Part shown: positions 46,553 through 60,419 of the stretch, in pieces
How the letters are laid out: each line of letters starts with the position of its first letter
Numbering within the stretch: the first letter of the stretch is position 1
Assembly (NCBI GenBank): GCA_025642065.1
Contig: JAODUP010000472.1
Coordinates: 22,501 to 86,500, forward strand
Origin: Paralvinella palmiformis
Taxonomy: Eukaryota > Annelida > Polychaeta > Terebellida > Alvinellidae
DNA: 64,000 nt
Reading direction: 5' to 3'
Translations under genes and position numbers: made by a program
The notes under the pieces: generated by a model
What the model was told of the DNA's origin: nothing
Seen by the model: the letters and a program-made list of their open reading frames with translations, nothing else
Databases searched by the model: none

Positions 46553-49500
46553 GCCTTTTCAGTGGAGAATAGAGCAGACGACCCCTTACAAAAAGTAGGC
46601 AGCATCTCGCCTTTTTAGTGGCCTGTAAAAACACCTCAACGCTCTAGGCGCGGCGTTGCTGGGGGGGGGTATGGATACAGGGAGGGGTGGCAATGGGGGC
46701 TGGCCATGGGGTAGTCTTAGTAGTGGCTCTTCTCCATTATATAAATAACACTACGGCCAGTGATTTTGTTAGAAGCCGGGACCCGTAGAGACCGAGCTAC
46801 TTTCGTTTCCAATGCGGCTTTGAGCCATTGCAGGCCCTTGATTGGTGCCTACCAATATCTGACCTTGGTATATTTTTTTTGTAGGGCATCTTTTATATTA
46901 TATTAATAAATCAGGTAATCTTTGAGGTGAACATTATGCGGTGAACATTGGAAATTATGTCCCAAAAAGTGTGCCAAGTTTCGTTTTTACAGCTAAGGAC
47001 CATTAACATTTTGAAACTGCGTATTACCTGAAGCTAATACATGTTTTCCTGACTGCTCGACATGATTAAATCAACACTTTTCAGGTCTTGATTTCAGATT
47101 CCTCTTTAAAAATCTTCAACTTCAGCAAACGTCAGTGGAGTGATTTGTGAAAAAGACAGGCCAATATGAACATATCGCCCTTGTATTTAAGATATTTTTA
47201 TTTAATTAAGATTTAAGAGAGTAAATATTTCTTTAGAGAAGTCCGCTAGTATGAGTATTGGTTATCGCTTGAAAATTAAAATGGCGACAGACGGGGTTTG
47301 TTTACATTTTAAAATCACGGTTCACGTTAATTCACGAGAAATAATATCCAAATGCAATATATCAATGCTGAATTATTGTTCTCCGATTTGATGAGTATTT
47401 CCGATCCAAATAGCACACCCGTTTGTTTATTAGAATTATGCCATCTATGCCGGCGCATTATCACTGACGTGCGCATGCGCCATGAGTGTACTGATAGATG
47501 ATGGCGAACGTTCTACACGGAAAATTACCACAAATAAAATAAATCGTTGAAGATATCTCTAAATTGTTCTGATTAAACGATAATAGACTCTATTACAACT
47601 GCATTGTTTGTCCATTTTCGATATTAATATAAATGGCCAAAGATGTGTATTGAAGAAACACTATCATATGTCTATGGGAAAGCCACTGCCTATACATAAA
47701 CTTTCGCTACGAATACGGGAATCTGCTGGAAATGTGTTCAAGGTCTATTGTGTTGGGGATAATGTTCTTTGAAATGGGATGTGTCATTGTATATTTATTC
47801 CTTTATCGCCCGGGACGCCTCCGTGGTCTAGATCTAGTTGGTAGCGCGTTGGACCATAGATCACTCACTATCAGGTGTCCTGAGTTCGAATCTCGGCGTG
47901 GGCATATCTGAAGCAGTGAAGAGTGTTTCATCTTTAACTTCGCTTCATTACCTTTTGAGGTCGCTCGGCCCATTTAACGTACCATGTACACAAAACTGGC
48001 CGTAAAACATCAATCATCATCATCCATTATCCCCCGACAAACTTTGGCTTGTTCCTCAGTCAGTAAGTTCATTCAGTACCTCAGCGTTATATATCCGAGC
48101 ACTCAATGCGCATGCGCCAATTATTCCTCGTTGGCTATTACTTTCGCTCAAATATGGCCGAACACGTAGTAGTTACATTTGGGTTGAAAGTAGATGTTTT
48201 CCATAGTTTTGAAGGGGTACAAACGAAAATCAAACAAGATAGAACAGCCGTGCAGCTTTACAAATAATCAGGGTTCCCATGTGTTATACTTATAGAAATC
48301 CTGGAAAATGAGAAATTCATTTTCCAGGTCCTGGAAATGTCCTTGAATTTTACAAAATCTCCTGGAAAGAATACTACCTTTGAAAAAATCCACTTAGAAC
48401 CAAAAAAAAAGATTAAATAGTTTCCTTGGCTGTGGGAACCATAAAATACTGTATTTCTTATAAATGTCAGACTTTCTTTTTATTCTGATTATAATACATA
48501 TTAATAGTAAATAGACCTAATCTGATATCTTTATTAAACACTAGTAGCAGTAATTAAAACTAAGCTCCCGTCACTGGGACTGATGCGAGCAGATGAAAAA
48601 CTAAAAACGATCATGAAATGGCTCAGATTTATAATAACATTGATGAACATTGTTCCGATGCCTAATACTCAGATCTTTATCACAAACTAACACGATTCCG
48701 ATGCTCGGCTCGCGTCAGAGCACCAGAAACATCCAAACTTGGCCCATGCTCATAGAGTGTTCGGACTTTTATCAGCAGCGAACACGATCCCGATGTTCGG
48801 AATACGTAGCAACAGCCTAAATTAATTGAATAATGAATAAAACACGACTAGGGGGCATACATAATTATTATCATTTTTACAAGTGAACAAAACGTACCCC
48901 TTTTTCTAGCTATCCCCACTCCCTTGATGGTGTACAAATATTAATAGAAAATGATGGCATGATATTTCAAATTTTCTATGCTTTGCCAAAAATACATCCC
49001 TCTAATGATGCATTATTTTCTCTCAATTTGACTTAATCTGCGCATGGCATTAAAATCCATAGAATGAGTGAATGATCAATGGGCACTTCACTTTTTCATA
49101 ATTTTCCAACATCTAAAAAACGGTAGGTTCTTGTCCTCCCCCCCCCTCCCCTCAGCGTACAGTTTGTACACTTGTGAAAATGATAATAATTATGGATGGC
49201 CTCTTAACAATGGTATTACTTTTAGGCGATTTGATTGACATCGTGAATAGGAGGGGCCCAAGGGCATTTAATGCCCTGATGGAATTTATTGAATATGAAT
49301 ATCCAGACATATTCAAGACAATGATGGGAACGGCAGCTAGAGAACCAGATCCTAAAGGTAGGTACATTTAATGATATTATATGAGGCATTTATAGCAACG
49401 TATCATGTTCTTTTTATTTATTCAGAATAAATTTGGAAGATTTGAATAGAACTTGAACAAATGCTTAATACCACAAGTTTGATCCAGATGGGTTATAAAT

Positions 49501-50465
49501 ATTATTCCTGTGGAATAATATATTTATTTACCATTTATTTAGTTAATAATAAAAATAATCCCCAGTACATTAAAAACTTTATAAAAGGGACCACTGAAAG
49601 TCATGATATCCCTTGTTTGTTAAAATATTGTTTAAGTGGGTGGATTAGACTGTTAGAACAGGTGACAAGGAGGCTGTACCATAAAAAATGTCAGCAATTT
49701 ATCATACATTGATTAAATATGCTATGCTGTTTTAGACATACCTTGACTCTTGTATACTTTTTTATAGAAATTACTATGTTTGTTCTGGAAATATCTTTAA
49801 AGTTGCTATTAATCTTGTATACAGAGAAATATTTTGAGGAATCCTGTTGTGATCAGATAAGTCATGAACTAAGACATCTATAGGTGAAGGGTCATACAGA
49901 ATAACGCATCTGGTTGATTCATCAAGTTACCCTAACGATGATACAATGTTTTATTCTGAAGCATATACAAATCTGTTTATTGTTTTACAATGTTCACAGA
50001 AGTGTATTTTGGATAATCCATGGTTTGGTGCCCCAGATTTGACACCAAAAAGTGAAATAAACATATTTTCCTGCTTGCCATCCATTTTATTATTACTCTA
50101 GAGTACAAAGATTGAAATTGTGCAGATTGAACATTGCTAACTATCATGGTTCTGAAGATATTGACTTGCAAAGTTGGTACAAATATAAACTGAACTTGAT
50201 CAAATCCATATTTAGACTTACTTCAATAGCTTCATTTTGTTTCAGATTTAGATATAACTGTATAACATATTTCAGTCCTGAAAGTTTCATGTCCCTATGC
50301 CAATTAATTAAAAAGTTATCAGGTTTCAAACAGAGCTGAAAATTAGGAGCGATTTCGAAAGCAGGAAAATTCAAGATAACCCATGGCACTTAAAACTGTG
50401 AATTTTTTTGTTTACCCATATATACATATATATATATATTTGTGTGTGTGTGTGTGTGTGTGTGT

Positions 50466-50502
<37 letters not shown>

Positions 50503-51121
50503 AGTGTGGTTACTGTGGCATGAAATTAGCTACTATAAACTATAAAATTGAAGAGTAACCTTCCACTGTTTGTTGAAAACAGTATCATTTTAAACATCTC
50601 TCTTAAGTGGCTGTAAGAGGTTTGATTGTTTGACTGTATCTGTTCTTTACTAGGTCAACCATCAAGTTCTGCTCAGTTATTCATCTGAATAGTCTTCGCC
50701 TTGTGTTTCTACTTTGCTGTAGTAATTGTAGTAGTAGAGGTAGTATTACAAGTAGTTCTAGAGGTAGGTTACAAGTAGTAGTAGAGGTAGTAGTAGCACT
50801 TGTATTATAGTATTACAAGTAGTAGTAGAGGTAGTAGTAGCACTTGTATTATAGTATTACAAGTAGTAGTAGAGGTAGTAGTAGCACTTGTATTATAGTA
50901 TTACAAGTAGTAGTAGAGGTAGTAGTAGCACTTGTATTATAATGTGGTGATAAAGAATAAGCAGAATGGTCTAACAGTAGTGAGTTGAACCACAGATCAC
51001 TACCACCTATGTTCGAATCTCAGCATGGGCACATCTGAAGGGTGTTTCATCTTCATCAATCGTCATTTTGTAATTAACTTTTGAAGAAACATACATTTTT
51101 GTGTATGATATAAAGCAGCAT

Positions 51122-51190
<69 letters not shown>

Positions 51191-52810
51191 TATAAAACAG
51201 ACATATAATAGAATCAGGTGCTTCCTTATTGATGAAGGGTTTTTGATAAATATCATTATTTAAAAGGACAAATGATTTAATAACTTGACCATTATTATTT
51301 AAATCAAAGGAGACAGCAATGCGTATTATTGTGGAAAGACATAAATATCTTATTTTTGACAGTGTTAGTACATTTTCTAAATAAATATACTAATTAGCAC
51401 ATATTAAACACTACCTTAACATGTCTTTTTATCACATCATTATCATCATGATCATTAATATATCAATGCTAAAAACACTAAAGTTGGAATTATTATTTTT
51501 AAAGCAGTGGGAACAAATGAGCTGTCAGATATCTTTTCCTGAGATCAAACTCATTTAGTTTTCTTTACACAGAATTTAACATACTTATTGTGAGAAACAT
51601 TCAACACCTATAGCAGTCACGAGTGTTCTCACACGTCCTGGAGATCTCCTTGAAATCCACTCAAAACATAAAAGTCTGTGAATATAATATTATGCCTGTA
51701 GAAGAAAAAGAGTACTGGTACATAGTCTTGATATCCCATGTCAGTTAAAATTTAAATACAAGTGGGCGAATCAGACAGCTAGAAGGGGTGAGGAAGAGGC
51801 TGTACCATAAAATGTTTAATAATCGATCATAAATTGAATAAATATGATATACCTTTTTGCACATATCTTGATTTATTGCCTTGAAATATTGTATACCTTG
51901 TCCTGGAAGATGGTAATATCTGTGATCGTGAAAGTCTAATAGTAATAACACACTTATTTTCAGGATGATGGCTATATAGTTTGATTACAACACAGTGTGG
52001 TCACTGTATGATATGGTGGCTATATAATTATTGAATACAATAACCATTTTCGTCGTTATTCAGATGACAGCTTCATGCAGGACGTTGGAATCCCAGTACC
52101 TCATGGTCAGAATGTTTTATATCCTCCAAGGATCTTTAATATTCCATTTTAATTCAATGAGGAAGCTGTGTTGAATAGGACTGCGGGCAATCCCATTTAA
52201 CATGGACAGCAGAGAGATACTTTAAACACCAGTCAGTAATATGGATATTGTAGAAAATTGTTTTGGTTGATTCTCAAAAGTCCATAATCCTCAATACAAA
52301 GTGCTATCAGCTTTATCTCGGCATTAACAGAGGTCCGAACCAGTCTCGCCGTTGAATTGCTCTACACAGTAATCTGACGGCCTCATACCTAATTTGATTC
52401 CTCAATCTCTATTTACAGTGTACGTTCCAGCTTGGAAGAAATCAACGCGTGTATCAGAGATCATTGCCAGTGGGATTGACACGATCCTGAAGGCTTTTGA
52501 TGGCAGCAGACTGATGAGAAATCAAGCACAAGAATCTGTTAAGGAGTTAGAGGTTAGTGTGCGGATTATCTTGGCAGTATTTTAAAAAAATCAGAGGATT
52601 AGTCATAATATGAGGATAAAAAAGTCACAACTGGCACATGTTTAGAAAGCATTATGTCAAAGAAAGTTGTGTGTGTGTGTGTGTGTTAGCTATATTAGTA
52701 TTACATGTATTTTAACACACTGAACAAATTTAAATAAAGAAAATACTAATTATAATATTATTGGTCCCTGTATAGCAAAATATCAATATTACCATTTAAC
52801 TTGCTATGAA

Positions 52811-52860
<50 letters not shown>

Positions 52861-53110
52861 CATGATCCCTTTACATCATACTGCACACCATGACATACAA
52901 ACATATATTTATTTGTCCATCTGAAATGACATGGTCAGTTCATATAACACAGGTCACCCCCCCCACACACACACACACATATATAAGGTCCATGGGAAGT
53001 GAACCAAGACAACATTGGTACCAGTATAATTTCTGCCAAAAAATATAACAATATTCTTGTATTCATCTCTACCCCCAGTGTAAGGTAATAGTTATAAATA
53101 AATATATTTG

Positions 53111-53148
<38 letters not shown>

Positions 53149-55601
53149 GGAAAAGATTCAGGATGTTGAGAATCAGTTGGAAATGAAACGTGAACAAATT
53201 CTGGATTTGACCCAGAAAGTACTAGAACTTGGCACCTGCAACAGTGAGTGATAAATATTACTCTTTTGGTATTCCTGATATTTGGAACGTTCAGTTCTGC
53301 CATCTGGTGGCATAAACTGGTATTAAGACTAATAAGAGGCACCATTCTAATAATATTCCTAACCGTAATGGTGTTCTTAATCTGAATCAGTCTGTAACAC
53401 ATGATGTCCTTGATCTTATACAGAGGAATTATTAAAACAATTACAACACGTCAAAGATGAGAGAGCTGAAGCAGTCCGGAAACAGGAATTGTTTCGCCAC
53501 GAACGAGATAAATACTGCTGCGAGGTACACAGGCAGAAAGAAAGTAAGTGGTGTGTGTATATGTATGTGCACAAGCGCTTATGCTTTCAGGTTGAACAAG
53601 TGTGTAGTGAAAATATCAGAAAACGTGTATATACAAGTTATCTGATAATATCTCGTGAAAATACTGTGATAATATCTCATGAACTTCAGTTTAGCCTTAT
53701 TCGAATTCTTATTATCTAGTAATGATATGTGTGTGTGTCAAACATGTTTTACAAATTTAGTCAGTAATCTAACACACACTCACATGCTTAGGTATACGCA
53801 CACATCTATCAATATGTGGAGGTATGGAAGATTTTATTTTTAGATTAATGTATGTATAGTTGTATTAGATTTATGGAGGTAGGTTTCGAAGGATGTTTTG
53901 ATATGTTGATGCTCTGTGCCTGTTGCCTCTTACTATGTACCCTAAAACACGCACAGAATCGCACCAATTTATTTGATTTAAAGAAGTACCCTATTAGCTG
54001 GGATCCACCTGCTAAAAGGATATCCTTGCACTAGCTGTAGTGTGTCCCAATGCTGTATGCGCTATTACAAAACACAGCATGGCTTCTTCCGAGTGAGGGG
54101 CAGGTATTAAAAGTGAATGGCTGTTCAATTTTCTGTTGATCATATATTCATAAAGATCATGAATTTGTTGCACCCATGGTTGTGATAGCCATAATTGGTT
54201 ACGCTGGAAAATATATGGAAAAAATCTGTACCTAAGAAATTGTTTCATAATACCCGTTAAATCATTATAGACCTGTTCAACTTTAAATGTGTTGCACCAT
54301 AATAATAGTGATAATAATTATGAAGATGATAATAATAATAATAATAATAATCCCACTTAGATATTTTTCACTACAGAGTTAATGAAAGACTTACTTCAAC
54401 AAATGAAAAATCCTTGTGATTCCATTATTGGCGTAAACACGAAGAGCGAGGCCATGCACCAGGTAGATATTGACTGTGCTGCTTTGTACACTTGTCAGAT
54501 GACTCGGACAGTAACTGAATGTTATTATAAGTGTAATGTTGTGGTCTTTGGAACTGTTATTGAAGGACCATTTTTATCATATTGCGGCTGATTTAAATTG
54601 TTTTTAAACCAGCAAGGTCTGTTTAATGCTAATTTTCTTCTCTGGTAAAGTATCAAGAGTAGACATTGGGAAGGGACAATTTTCTGACAGATCAGATCTG
54701 ATGTATCAGAAATCAGTTTTGCCGATCGAGTGAAGATTTACATTTTGTTTCTGATATGATTATTATTAAAATATTACTGTTATGATTAATGTGTTCCATG
54801 TGTTGTGATTTGTTTTCATTGCCATTTGATTTAATCTAGAATAAAACACACTATCCTTCTGAAGGGAATGAGTTAAAGAATCTCAGAATTAACATATGTA
54901 TGCTGAAAAAAGAAAATGAACAGGTAATTTATTATTAATATTAATATATTGTATATGAATGCACACACGCACACACACACAGAGTCAGTATGATTATGAG
55001 CATAAATATGAGTGTAATTCCACACATGAGTCAGTGAGGTAAAAGTGAGTGTCTTATAATAAGAGATTAGCCCCAAAGAAATCATTTAATTTCATCCTGA
55101 TTTAGTCCATTCTTAGTAGTAACTTGTTATGACATGTAGAAGATGTGGCGGCGCGCAACTACAGAGGGTCTGACATTTGTAAATCATTTGTACACATTCT
55201 TATTTGTAGTAATCAGATTCAAACCGAGAATCTCTTGATAAGTGTCTTCTAGACCAGCTATCATGCTTTCATAATGAACATAAAGTAAAATTCATAACTA
55301 TTATATATATATATATATATATATATAATGTTTTTAAATTGTTTGTGCCAGCTGATAGATGACAACACGTGTCTACAAGACCAGCTGGTTAAGCTAGGAG
55401 ATGAACACGATCAGTTAAGGAACAGCATCATAGACCAGATGAAACGTGTAACAGTTGAAAGAGATCAAGTAAGAACTTATGGTTACTCTATCTCTTTCTC
55501 TCTCTCTCTCTCTCTCTCTGTTTGTTTGTGTGTGTGTGTGTATGTGTGTGTGTGTATGTTTGTGTAAAATCAGCAGAAATACAATCAAAAGGCAAATTAA
55601 G

Positions 55602-55642
<41 letters not shown>

Positions 55643-58600
55643 TTATGTAAAATTAAAGAAATCCACAATAATTAGTGCAAAACCAAAGTTTTTGAGGTAC
55701 ACTACAGCCATGAATTGGTCGACCAGATGGATAAACCAAAATAAAGCCTAAAAGAGACAAGTATAAAATTAATACACAGTATAATTCAATACACCAGGTA
55801 TAAATTAAAATAAAGTCGATAGCAAATCATGATCTTGATTTACTCAAATCTTCATCTGGGGCTGTGCAGAATGTCTAATATTGTTGAAGTTGCTGTATGG
55901 CTTTAGCTTTATATACACACACACTTTCCACTAGGAAGCCACTTACATAAGCCTTTTGATCTTTTGAACAAAGGCGGTGTCATATTTAATCTCTGTTTTG
56001 TCATCTTGTGAAGTTACCTAGCCTGGCATTAGAAAATCTGGCAAACACAATTGAATGGAATTGTTTGTATTTAAATCATGATTTAAATCACTGCGAAAAA
56101 GCATTTTTATTTTTATTCTGTTTCATTTGATTTTCATGATTATTGTATTTATTGTTATTCTAACAAGTTGTACTAATAAGTGTGTTAGGAAATGTTTGAA
56201 TGTTGTTGTTTTTTAAATAAAAAAAAATCGATTTAAATTTAAAAAATCCAATTTAAATGTAACAAATCTGATTTTTTTAATTTTTGAAACAAAATCCTGA
56301 TTTTTTGGCAACCCTGAACTTTACCCTGTTGGACATGTAGAGTCAAAACGAACAGAACTGAATATTCACCAGGGAGCATTATTTGCTACAAGATTGCTGC
56401 CCAGTCTCTTAATTTATCCATACATGTAATTAAAATATACATGTATTGTAATGTCTAGCATTTAATAAAATGACAGTTTTGATAAACTTAAAATATAAAA
56501 TGACTAGAATTATTCTGATCTACAGTTGTAAAAGGGCACGTATATTTCAGAGTAGGATGAAAGTTAACAAAGAATCACTTTAAAGAAGAGCAGTTTATAT
56601 TCTCCATTCTGCCTAATGTATTTGGGCAACAGTGTTTGTAATATTTAAGCAGGCAGTTATTAGGCTGGACATTTTGCGGCTAATAGTACTGAACAGTTTT
56701 GGGTAGTCGGAAGTAGCCATATTTGTGCAGCGCTATTTTATTTGCAATTCTCTAACAGTTTTACTTTTAATGCCACAGAGCCATCATTTAAAATAATTTC
56801 TCTTAGACAAGATCCAAAAAAGATTTTTATTACCTTATCAAATTCCTTCTCGTTGCATATTATGTAAAATCTTACACTTCGCATGTTAAGATGCCTAAAA
56901 CTGAGCAGCGGAGCATACTGCTAAGAGTTGTAATAAATATTAATAATAAAAATAATAAAGTAGAGTTGATACAGCACTCTTACTAGCAGGAACCATTCTT
57001 ATACAGTGAAATTACATATACCATGCAGTATACATATCGATGCTTTAAATAACTTATAGATCAAATGTACCAATTATATGAATATAAATTTATAGATGTT
57101 CATTTATTAGATAAACCTCGTCATAAAGTTCATCATTATATTTAATAAAGTGACATAATATCACTCGTATACTGTATTCAACTTATTTAGTGCACATGCC
57201 CTAATACGCACATGCATCCAACTTTGCACACCCGGCATTCGGATGGCAAAATTGACAAACAACAAGAATTAGGGCTAATATAACATATTAACGTCTAGCA
57301 TCTGATTTATCTGGCAGCTTTTCGAGTTCATTCATACCAGTGGTGAAGTCAGCCAATCAGATGTGTGGGTTTTTTTTAGTATGGCAGCCAACTACGAACA
57401 GTTACTGTGACATACTAAATGCAACCTGTGTCTATATAGAATGCCAAAAAATTGGTTAAAATGACAGATTGAGTTGTGCTCTTTGGGGTGCTGATAAGCT
57501 GTTAAAGGTTAGATGATGATGATGATGATTGCTGTTTTACGGCCACTTTTGTGCACATGGTAGGCTAAATGGGCCGAAGGTTAGAAGACTTGGATTTGAA
57601 ACATTCAGGTTCATCAAATTATCAATATTCTTGGAGAGAAGGTTGTGAATTTCAAGACAATAAATATTAAATAGGAACAATATTTTTTCACAACCGATCT
57701 AGTGCTTCAAAAGTGAACGTTTATGAGCTCAGGTGTACAAAACAAATATGCACTACTGGTAATAGGCAACAAAAATGGTTCACAGTTTTCTGAGTGCATT
57801 GTGCACTTAATACGTCATACTTAGTAGAATGTCAAGAAGCATATTCACAATTTTCTGATTGCACTGTGCATTAAATGGATCGAATATGGTATAAGTTTAA
57901 ATCATTTTATGTATACATGATGGCACATGACATCTATTTTTCTACCTCTGTTAAAAGTATATTAAGGCTTTAGTTTGTAGTGAAACACAGAAGAAAATAC
58001 ATGTACCGTGTGAATGTTAAATGTTATTGTGTCGCATACTAGTATAATTTAGCAAAGCCAGCACTCTGTAAAAATGTGTGTTTTTTTATGACAGATACAC
58101 CACCAGTTTGAGAACCTGAAACAAAAATACGAGAACCTACAGGAACAGAATAATACCCTAAAGACGAAGTTACTCACTGATGAGAGTACTATACGCATCT
58201 TTAAGACAGAGAACAGTATACGTGTAAGTGTTGATTCATAAAATAACATTCCAAAGGCTAATACAGCTTCAGACCAGTTATACGTAGTTACTTGACCTTT
58301 CTCTTTGGACTCGTAATAAGAAAATAGGATAATTTTAGGATTGCTCCAGACAACTCTCATTGACATTAATCTCTAAGTGCTTATTGTTGATGTCTTGTGC
58401 AGAAAACTCGGAACACAGTAAAAGCCAAGAAACAAAGAGAAAATGATACAGGTATGTATTTTTTATACAGATTCAAGTTGTCAATAAATAATACGTTTCA
58501 TACTTTTTGGCTGTAAAACATTAATCATCATTATCATCATCATCACTCATCTTCTCTTCATAATCATAATAAATAAGTATTGTTCTTGCTTATCTTGTGT

Positions 58601-58885
58601 GATTCATGTGATTTTTTCATATTAATTTAAATTAAACTTGTTATGCTTGTACAAGCTGTTGTTTGCCTGTTTTTACAGAGAGAGAGGATTGCTTAATAAT
58701 AAGTTTAATAATAATTTGCATTTACTCATTTTGTATTAATTAACCCAGGCCAGTCCTTTTGGATATAGCTCCTTATTAATTACACAATTATTCCTGTAAA
58801 ATTTTAAAAAAATGCTTTTACTTTTCTACAGATGCTATAAGTACCAGCATGAATGATATAAAAACAAGGTACAAGTAAATTGTCT

Positions 58886-58936
<51 letters not shown>

Positions 58937-60333
58937 CAAATATATTCTAATAAATTGATATAAGAATCTATCAATAGCTAAGTAGTAGAGAATTGACTTA
59001 TTTAGTCCAGTATTTAAGATACTTGCCATTTTTAATATCAAACAAACACGAGACATTTTCATAAAGAAATATCAGGTAACTGGTCCGGTAGCCTTCTTTA
59101 TGGTTCTAATCATAGCTATGTTGTCTTTTCACTGACAGCAAATGTTCCCGAACTGATCAAGATGATCCCTGTCATCAGGCACCAAAGACTTCAGATACTA
59201 TCCTCAGTGAGCGGTTATTTATTGTTATCCAGTGATGATAATATTTTATAGACGAGATGTATACTATTTGCGTCTTATTGGTACTATATATATTTAGGAT
59301 TAGAATAGGAAATTGAGGATTCTAAGAGGATGTAAGACATTCAGACAAGACCATCCTCAGTAGAGAAAACAGCAAGAGGAAACAGTTTAAGACTTCCACC
59401 TCAAAGGGAATACATTGGAATTATGGATTAATTTTATATTTGTGATTCAAGAAACAAAACAAAATTAAAAGAATTAGACCTTTATTCCTCTCTCTGTCTG
59501 TCGATCTATCTATCTATCTATCTATTTATTTATCTGTCTATATTTTTTTAAATTTATACCAGTCTTTTTAGATGTTTTGAATTAAGAATGGTCTGAAAAA
59601 CAAAACGGTATATACGTGAATATCTGTATAAGTTACCTTCAATCAATAAGTCTCATTGATTTCTCTTGGTTGGGGCAAATTCTGTTGTATTATGGCAAGA
59701 AATAATATTTGTTCTTAGATAAATGTTACTAATAAACTATTAAAACTAAGTTTTTATTTTTCTATATTTTCTTAACAGGAAAAGGTTCCGGTGGTAATTC
59801 TGGTAAGGTACGGGAAACAAGACTTAAAGGTAAGTTTACATTTTAATAGGTTGTTTTTATTTTTGGGCAGATATTGCTTGTGGTGGCATACCAGACGTGA
59901 GAAATGTAGTACTCCCATGTTTTTAGGAATACTGCACTGTTTAAAATTTCAGTTTAATTGATAACCTCTTTTAACCAGATCTGTAAAGGCTTGTGGTTGT
60001 GTTGTGTGTGGCAAATTCATATATCTTTTATTATTGTATGGGTAACAGTTTTAATGAAATTTGCATGCTCTTAATTCAAATACTGTAATTTTAGGCATGG
60101 CTTCCATTTATTCTGTGTTACAAATATTTTGTTTTGCTTTAAAATATTTCTTATGGTGTGTTATATTTATGGTTAGCCAGATGGTGGTTTGATGATACTG
60201 ATTTCTTTTAATAGTTTGTCATAATTGTTCAAACGAGGCAATTAATAATAATCACAATAATTTATAAATTGCTCAAATTAGTTTGCGCCGAGTGCTTCAT
60301 GCTCCAAAATGTGCTGTGTTCCACATAGAATAT

Positions 60334-60419
<86 letters not shown>

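Larger units (their letters stand above)
45534..49225. other. Intron 1 of the CARD9-like gene
   Basis: It contains SINE A copies (46115-46243, 47811-48026), a CAGGGTTCCCA element (48270-48435), an (AT)n tract (46527-46552) and a G9 run near 46663. The stretch 46560-47640 is otherwise unassigned; a short TCAGGTAAT inversion (about 46912 and 47025) may mark a small mobile element. Confidence 0.55.
55469..58094. other. Intron 8 of the CARD9-like gene
   Basis: It contains the microsatellite cluster, the TTTAAATCA repeat (56060-56325), a LINE 3' end (56932-57012) and a partial SINE A (57510-57580). The remainder is A+T-rich with no recognised feature. Confidence 0.6.

Noticed and set aside
50771..50942. 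CRISPR-like array
   Set aside because: Units are contiguous 44-bp copies without unique spacers, in a eukaryotic intron. It is a minisatellite.
52083..52150. Possible extra CARD9-like exon after the acceptor ttattcag
   Set aside because: It is phase-compatible at its start but hits a stop at 52150 without a donor, and the region looks like a degraded SINE B. Exon 2 to exon 3 joins in phase without it.
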